Assembly: GCA_000320545.1 (NCBI GenBank)
Contig: ADNK01002462.1
Location: forward strand, 1 to 30,000
DNA from: Bigelowiella natans CCMP2755
Lineage: Eukaryota; Cercozoa; Chlorarachniophyceae
Length of the DNA stretch: 30,000 nucleotides
Reading direction: 5' to 3'
This document shows positions 24,668-30,000 of the stretch, one piece after another (position 1 is the stretch's first letter; the number at the start of each line of letters is the position of its first letter). The notes beneath the pieces were generated by a model, which worked only from the letters and a program-made list of their open reading frames with translations, was not told where the DNA came from and did not search any database. The position numbers and the translations under genes were made by a program.

Positions 24668-26693
24668 ATGGAGGAAAAATGTTCTACATTTTCCTCTGAG
24701 CTAGAAACGTTAGAACATAAAAAGGACGAAAATTTCATAGAGAGTGAAGTCGGTAGAGGGGGCACCAACGGCAATAAGAGGGCGGATTTAAAGAAAAATA
24801 CAGATGTGGATGACAGTTCTGTAAGAGAAGTACAAAGGGTCATGTCAATGACAAGCCTGCGAGGATATGGCTCGGAACGGATAATGAGATCAGCATCAAT
24901 GCACCCCCAGACATTGTCAAGGGATTTCGCGATGCCTCAAGGCGTGTCCTTTACTTCCACTCCACCGATTTTCGGAAAATATCAACCTCGCCAAGTCTAC
25001 CGAAATATATCTGTAGGGGGTAAATCAAATATTTAAATTTAACGATAAATTTTTAATAATTGCATTTTGTTGAAGGCCTTGATGATATTGGATTTCCCAT
25101 TCATGGGCGCGCTCCGACGTTTAAGGAAGGTGATCACCGTGATGCAACTTTTCGATTAACCATGCTCTCTTTATTCACGTTTACATGGCATTCAAACCAA
25201 TTTAATTTATCGAGCAGGGAAAGAGCCTCCACAACCACCCGGTGGATACCTGGAGAAGTCGACAACCTTCTACACCGAAATCACCCCTGAAAAATCCATG
25301 TTCAAGATCAGAAATATTCTCGAGGACATGGAAGTTGATTACTCTGAGGACGGAGAAAAGTTCAAATTTAAATGCGAGACGTATCCGAAGGGATCAAGAC
25401 TTCCTTTCAACATTCGAATCTTCTCCCATACAGGAAAATATGCTGTGGAGATTCAACGAAGAGCGGTAATCCTTAAAAACAGATGCGTAAATAATTGTGT
25501 GTTCAGAAACTGTGGTTGGTTGTGTGGTGACCATGGTAACTGTTGAGATCAATGGATATTCTAGCAAATTGTAAAGTTTCATATTCTTCGTTTTCCTACA
25601 CATGTAGGGAGACTGCATGGCTTTCGCAAGATTGTATGATAGCCTAATGCAAAGATTTGCTGAAGCTGGCTTATGCGAAGAAGCTTTCAAATCTCTCGTT
25701 AATCAAGAAGTAGCCTCTATCCCTAGCATGATTCCAAGTATGACTAGAGCGGTTATACCAAAGATGAAGAGAGAGAATGATGACTTTGAGATTGATGAAG
25801 ATGCAATCGAGGTTGAGTCATCAATTAATCCCCTATTGCAGGTAATGGTCATTCAACATAATCTGTAAGGGTTTTCAATTTCTGATGAAATTCTCTTTAT
25901 TAGATGGCAAAATCTGAATTTGTGGATGTTCAAGTCAACGCTGTAAGTGCAATATCTGAACTGTCAAGAGGTACTCTTTTCGAAGCACGAGTTCTTCGTT
26001 TTTGAAAGAAAAATCAATCTTTTCCTGTATAGGCAATGCCGTGTCCAAATGGATCGGCAAAAACATGGAAACCCACGTCAAGCTCTTTGAGGCTCTCTTG
26101 TGTGCGGATGTACAGGATGTTTACCGAGCTGCAGCAACTACAGTCGCTAATTTAGCCAAAGACAAAGGTTATTGTACCTGCCATTTATGATTCAAAGTTA
26201 AGATTGTAACCATATTTATCTGTGTCGTCTCTAACACTCTCCCCTAACACCCTTTACTAATAATATTAGGAAATGGGGGGATGATTTTTTTTTTTCGTGA
26301 ATCAGAATATTGTTCTTGAAATCAAATACGATGTACCTTATTTCTAACAAATAAAGCTTGATATAATGTTAAGTTTTATGCTAAAATCAGGTGTATGTAC
26401 TGTTCTTAACAAGTCTAAATGTGTCAAATCCCTTGTCCGACTCCTCAAATCATCAAACGCTCAAGTCGTCCGCGAATCATCAAGAGCCCTAAAGAACATA
26501 GGATCTTTCCGTATGTCTGCAAACTAAACGATACTTTTTCTTTCTCATTTAATTTGATCTTGATATGTCAGTGGGGAACGAGATGTCTGTATCAACGGAA
26601 GAGATTTACAACTTGGTCAAGTCCAAAGACTCCAGAACTAGAAAACACGGCGAAGCTCTTCAAGAGTCAGTGCGATTCGCCACCGCAAACTGA
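24668..26693 (+). CDS. KA1-like domain plus armadillo-type repeats, eight exons
   Basis: Plus-strand exons 24668-25019, 25076-25129, 25218-25465, 25608-25841, 25904-25970, 26033-26167, 26391-26510 and 26572-26693. All join in phase to 443 residues. The first third is charged and disordered, with a short proline-rich stretch. About residues 155-250 read MFKIRNILEDMEVDYSEDGE, KFKFKCETYPKGSRLPFNIR, then GKYAVEIQRRAGDCMAFARL. This is the pattern of the KA1 membrane-binding domain found at the end of MARK/AMPK-type kinases (helix, strands, an Arg-rich strand and a closing helix after GD). No kinase domain is present. From about residue 300, helical pairs of HEAT/ARM type follow (VNAVSAISELSRG, VYRAAATTVANLAKDKG, VVRESSRALKNIGSF). 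The KA1 call is from pattern only. A scaffold or adaptor role at membranes or microtubules is inference. Confidence 0.78.
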
Positions 26694-27803
26694 AGCATGT
26701 ACAATATTCTGTTGCTTTAGCACCGGCCTAATAAGGGCATCAAAAGTCCTCTTCTAGCTTTTGCTGGAGATGTCAGCACTTTGCACAGCTTTTGTTTAAA
26801 TCTCAATTTAATATATTAGTTGGGATTCACTGATAGTACTAATATTTTAACCATGTGCATGCACATGCCGAATAACTCGCACGGTTGCCTGCCACGATGC
26901 TACACACATGTCTAGCTATAGATGTGTGCGTGCTGTCCGTGCGTGACACTCTACATCTAGACGTATCGTACAACACTGTTATCAAACATTTCTAGCTTTA
27001 GCATGCTTCAAATCTATATCTAATATGGGTTCATCACATCAGTTACATACTAGCATAGTTATTTAGCAACTCTACGTCATGCATGGCTTGTTACTATTAT
27101 ACTAGATTACACAAGCTTGGCTCTACATGTCTAGACGCGTAGCAGGCCACTTACACTTCTAGACGGCTGTTGATGCGACACGCTTGCACTAATGCATGCG
27201 ATGCACGCTAGCACGGCTCGTGTGTCGTATACGTAGCAATTACATTTAGTACTATGTATTTCACGTATACTAGTACACATTGTGTCTATTGTGTAGCATT
27301 CGATCTAATCATTATTAGCATATGCATAGCATGTCGCAGCCAGCTCTAGCATGGCGGATACATGCAGACCTAGATATGAATAGATGTTATTCGATCATTA
27401 GTTGCCATTTTTAGCAAGTATAGACAAGGACTAATAATGCTATTATAATACTAGGATAATCACTTGTGCATGTTCACAAGTTAATCATATATAACATGGA
27501 ATAAGTTTTAAATTTTAGGAGGATTTAAGCTTCCTACAATATGTCTGGACGTACTACGATGCTCATATCTCTAGAGCTTGCATGCGTAACATTTTCTCTA
27601 ACTTCTTGTTTTCGCGTGCTGGCGATTCCAAAATACTGTGAACAAGTAAGATGATGTTATGGACATGAAGATTGGAGTCCATGCAATAAATATATTCGAA
27701 ACCTAGGACTCGGTCGAATCCTGAAACAATTTTTTGCTAATAACCTGGAGATACTAAGATCTCCCCGAGGCCCGGAACTTATTTCCGTAATTGCCTTCCT
27801 ACA
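26694..27803. other. Convergent spacer, palindrome-word-rich DNA
   Basis: No gene seen. Words such as CTAGAC, GCATGC, CATGCAT and CTAGCT recur far more than in the flanks between about 26850 and 27620. It may be a decayed repeat. Confidence 0.45.
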
Positions 27804-28178
27804 TTAAGAATTGGATTTTATATCATTTGATCTTGAAGTAATTGATGATCCCCTAGCGCTAGAAGATTGTCCGCCGTCCCTATTACTTGTATCTCCATTT
27901 CCAAGAGATAGCACACCAAGACAATTTGCTGCATCTGTGGAGGCTAGATTGTCAAGAACTTCATCCGCAGCTTTGGTATCATCTTGAGTTCCACCTAATA
28001 GGGAAGCGATAATACCATGAACTCTTTGAAGACCGCTGCCGAACATCGGTTGAAGTTTATTTCTATTGCTCCTCATACTCCCGGAGCTAGTCGCTGTTCT
28101 CTTGAACGAGCCATCTTCTGATGGCTTCTTCTTCCCCGATGGCTTCTTCTTCACAGGTCCATTGATCCCTTTCGTCAT
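27804..28178 (-). CDS. Small basic Ser-rich protein, unknown family
   Basis: An uninterrupted minus-strand frame of 124 codons starts MTKGINGPVKKKPSGKKKPS. The central part looks folded: PMFGSGLQRVHGIIASLLGG then TKAADEVLDNLASTDAANCL, suggesting two or three amphipathic helices. Both ends are low-complexity and rich in Ser, Lys and Arg, and a KKKPSG unit is repeated at the N-terminus. The stop is followed by AT-rich DNA. No family is recognised. It faces the secreted-protein gene head-to-head across 450 bases. A 5' intron or further coding exon upstream cannot be excluded. Confidence 0.45.
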   Translation of the reverse strand: MTKGINGPVKKKPSGKKKPSEDGSFKRTATSSGSMRSNRNKLQPMFGSGLQRVHGIIASLLGGTQDDTKAADEVLDNLASTDAANCLGVLSLGNGDTSNRDGGQSSSARGSSITSRSNDIKSNS

Positions 28179-28628
28179 TCTCAGGGGTGCAGATCGGAGC
28201 GTGAATTCGATGCAGTAAACCGCACAGAAAAGAAAAAGCCTCCTCCACTAAGGAGGGGAGGGCCCAATTTCTAATAGGAAGCAGAAGAACTCGTTTACAT
28301 CGCAAAGAGGTCCTATATTTTACCTGCGACATAATACATCTGGGTGCGAGATTCTAAATAGCCCCTTGCGTTTGTCACGAGTTCAATCCTCAATGTCAAC
28401 CCGGATGTTGTCCGACAGAAAATAGCATGAATATGTAGGCAGTTTCTACCCGAGATTAGACATAAAAACCCGAAATAAGCCACATTTCAGTAGTAGATCT
28501 AGTCCCAAGGAAATATATAGGACGACAATCATGGATCTCTTGTCGCTATGATGGGAAAATGAAAAATAACTGAAAGGCCTTTGGTTTTGAATTGCATTTT
28601 AAATTTCGACGCCAGGCCGAAGGGGGGC
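28179..28628. promoter_or_regulatory. Divergent upstream region
   Basis: 450 bases between the start codons of the small basic protein and the secreted protein. A minus-strand frame reaching 28332 might reflect a 5' exon, but it has no clear join. Confidence 0.3.
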
Positions 28629-29579
28629 ATGGGACGGCGGGTATGGAAACGCGTCCCCGGAATTTATCCGATAGCTTTACTCATCGCTTTTGCTTCGAAA
28701 GCAACGAGCCTTCCTCAACGTCGGCACTCCGAAAGTTCTGAGCAATACGCGGTCATTTGTGTAACGAGTGGGTGAGCGATCCTCATCTAATCATTAGTAT
28801 TTTCCTATTAATCAGAATGAAGCACAGCTGCCGAGCCTTGAGGGGGGCGCAGATAGTCAGCCTTTCTCCATCAACAGAAAATCCAATGCAACTAAGCTCC
28901 GAGGTTTCAACAACTTTGAACAAGCCGACGAGGTTGATAACCCAAAGGACACCACGCAGCAGAGAATTGACGACAGCTTCCGATTCCATGAAGTGGAAGC
29001 GAAACCGGACAAATGGCCGAAGCTTTCTTTCAAATATGAAGATCCTTCCTCTCCTCCAAAATGGTGTGTTCAATTCTTGAAGAAGATCAGCATCCTATTA
29101 ATCCAGCAGTTGTATGGACACAATCTCTTTCATCGATGGAATTACACCAGTGATATCTATCCCTGTCCACAGACGCGACAGAGTCATCATTTTACGTTAT
29201 TGAATGATAGTATTTATTGTTTTAATACCACTAAGGGATTAGTTTGTACTTTATCGTTAGTCGTGACAGGGCGTAGAAGAAATAATGGTTGCTATTGTGA
29301 TAGCACTCGAGTGGCTGAGTGGTGGTTTTTAACTTTTTCAGGCTGAAGCTACCGTCCAAGATTGAACCAGGACTTCCCGTTACAAAACCCCCACCCGTCC
29401 CCAACATGATTCAACCGCCCTACCCTTGGCCAATGGAAAACTCGTACGGAGCTTCTTCATATGCGGCTCTCGTCCAGGGTCAAACGGAACCCCGGCAGAA
29501 TATAGGAAGCACAGGGACTCCGTCGCGATGGATTCCATGGTCTGCATTTTACACATCGAAAGGAGATTCGTTGAAGTAG
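28629..29579 (+). CDS. Predicted secreted or organelle-targeted protein, unknown family
   Basis: Plus-strand exons 28629-28760, 28816-29063 and 29342-29579 join in phase to 205 residues. The N-terminus MGRRVWKRVPGIYPIALLIA plus FASKATS has the basic start, hydrophobic core and small-residue end of a signal peptide. In an alga this could also be the first part of a plastid-targeting presequence. The rest is hydrophilic, then Pro- and Trp-rich: EVEAKPDKWPKLSFKYEDPS, KPPPVPNMIQPPYPWPMENS and RWIPWSAFYTSKGDSLK. No known domain is recognised. The first donor is GTAACG. A GTGAGC eleven bases later would shift the frame to an early stop, so the first is preferred. The intron 2 junction rebuilds a Trp codon (TG plus G), which supports the model. 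Confidence 0.58.
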
Positions 29580-29639
29580 GTATGCACAGGAGGTCTAGAT
29601 CACTGGTGTGTGCACATGAAAGCATAATAAACTCGTTAG

Positions 29640-29707
29640 CCTAAGATTTCGCGTTTATCCTTTCGTGGGCCGTCATCGGAATCTTCCACTGTCATGTCGT
29701 AAAGTAC
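29640..29707 (-). CDS. Possible last exon of a minus-strand gene
   Basis: After a CAG acceptor-like site (29708-29710), the minus strand reads LYDMTVEDSDDGPRKDKREI and ends at a TAA. The charged composition resembles a real C-terminus. No partner exon was found between here and the right edge, which is repeat-like. Low confidence. Confidence 0.2.
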
Positions 29708-30000
29708 TGTGTCTATAGTTCGTAAATATTGTCGAATGCTACTAGTATATGGCCAGCAACAGAAGCTAGCGCTGCTACGTGCATTTGCAGTCACGTTGGA
29801 ATGACGTGCAGTTCTCGTGTGAGGTATGATGTATAATGTCAAGATGCGTGTGTGTGGAACTCTGAGGGCGAGTTTTTTGGAGGTGGTACTAGAGGATGCT
29901 AAATTTGAGGGATGATGCGCTGGACGGCGCATGTGGTTCTTGTATTTAAGCGGGTGAAACGATATCGAGCACTGAGCAGCACGAGAAGCTAGCTAGCTAT

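Overview
This is nuclear DNA from an intron-rich microbial eukaryote. There are no bacterial operons or ribosome-binding sites. Almost every gene is cut by short GT-AG introns, mostly about 40-250 bases, and the non-coding DNA is crowded with di- and trinucleotide repeats. The gene content suggests an alga or a relative of one: an RHL1-type DNA topoisomerase VI accessory subunit, mannitol 2-dehydrogenase, and a possible secreted or plastid-targeted protein. A chlorarachniophyte-like or other secondary alga would fit, but the sequence alone does not fix the species.

Layout, left to right: a tandem C2-domain protein (minus, 91-2774); a TOM22-like mitochondrial import receptor (plus, 4134-4586); a fold-back repeat element (5204-5684); a PH-like plus C2-like protein (minus, 6041-8399); an RHL1 homologue (plus, 8631-10439); an XRRA1-like leucine-rich repeat protein (minus, 10858-13879); a candidate 42-residue gene (minus, 14321-14543); archease (plus, 14634-15779); a weak small gene (minus, near 17.1 kb); intronless mannitol 2-dehydrogenase (plus, 18140-19633); a SET-domain protein with a basic chromatin-type N-terminus (minus, 21006-23605); a KA1-like plus armadillo-repeat protein (plus, 24668-26693); a small basic protein (minus, 27804-28178); a predicted secreted protein of unknown family (plus, 28629-29579); and a possible last exon (minus, 29640-29707).

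Transcription direction alternates almost perfectly, so the genes fall into head-to-head pairs, some with very short shared upstream regions (about 90 bases and 231 bases). No pathway links all the genes. RHL1 and the SET protein are nuclear, archease acts in tRNA ligation, TOM22 in mitochondrial import, and the C2 and PH proteins probably at membranes.

Exon models were built by hand: I required GT-AG boundaries and matching codon phase at each junction. In most multi-exon genes the exon lengths sum to an intact reading frame. Family calls come from motif recognition, not searches.
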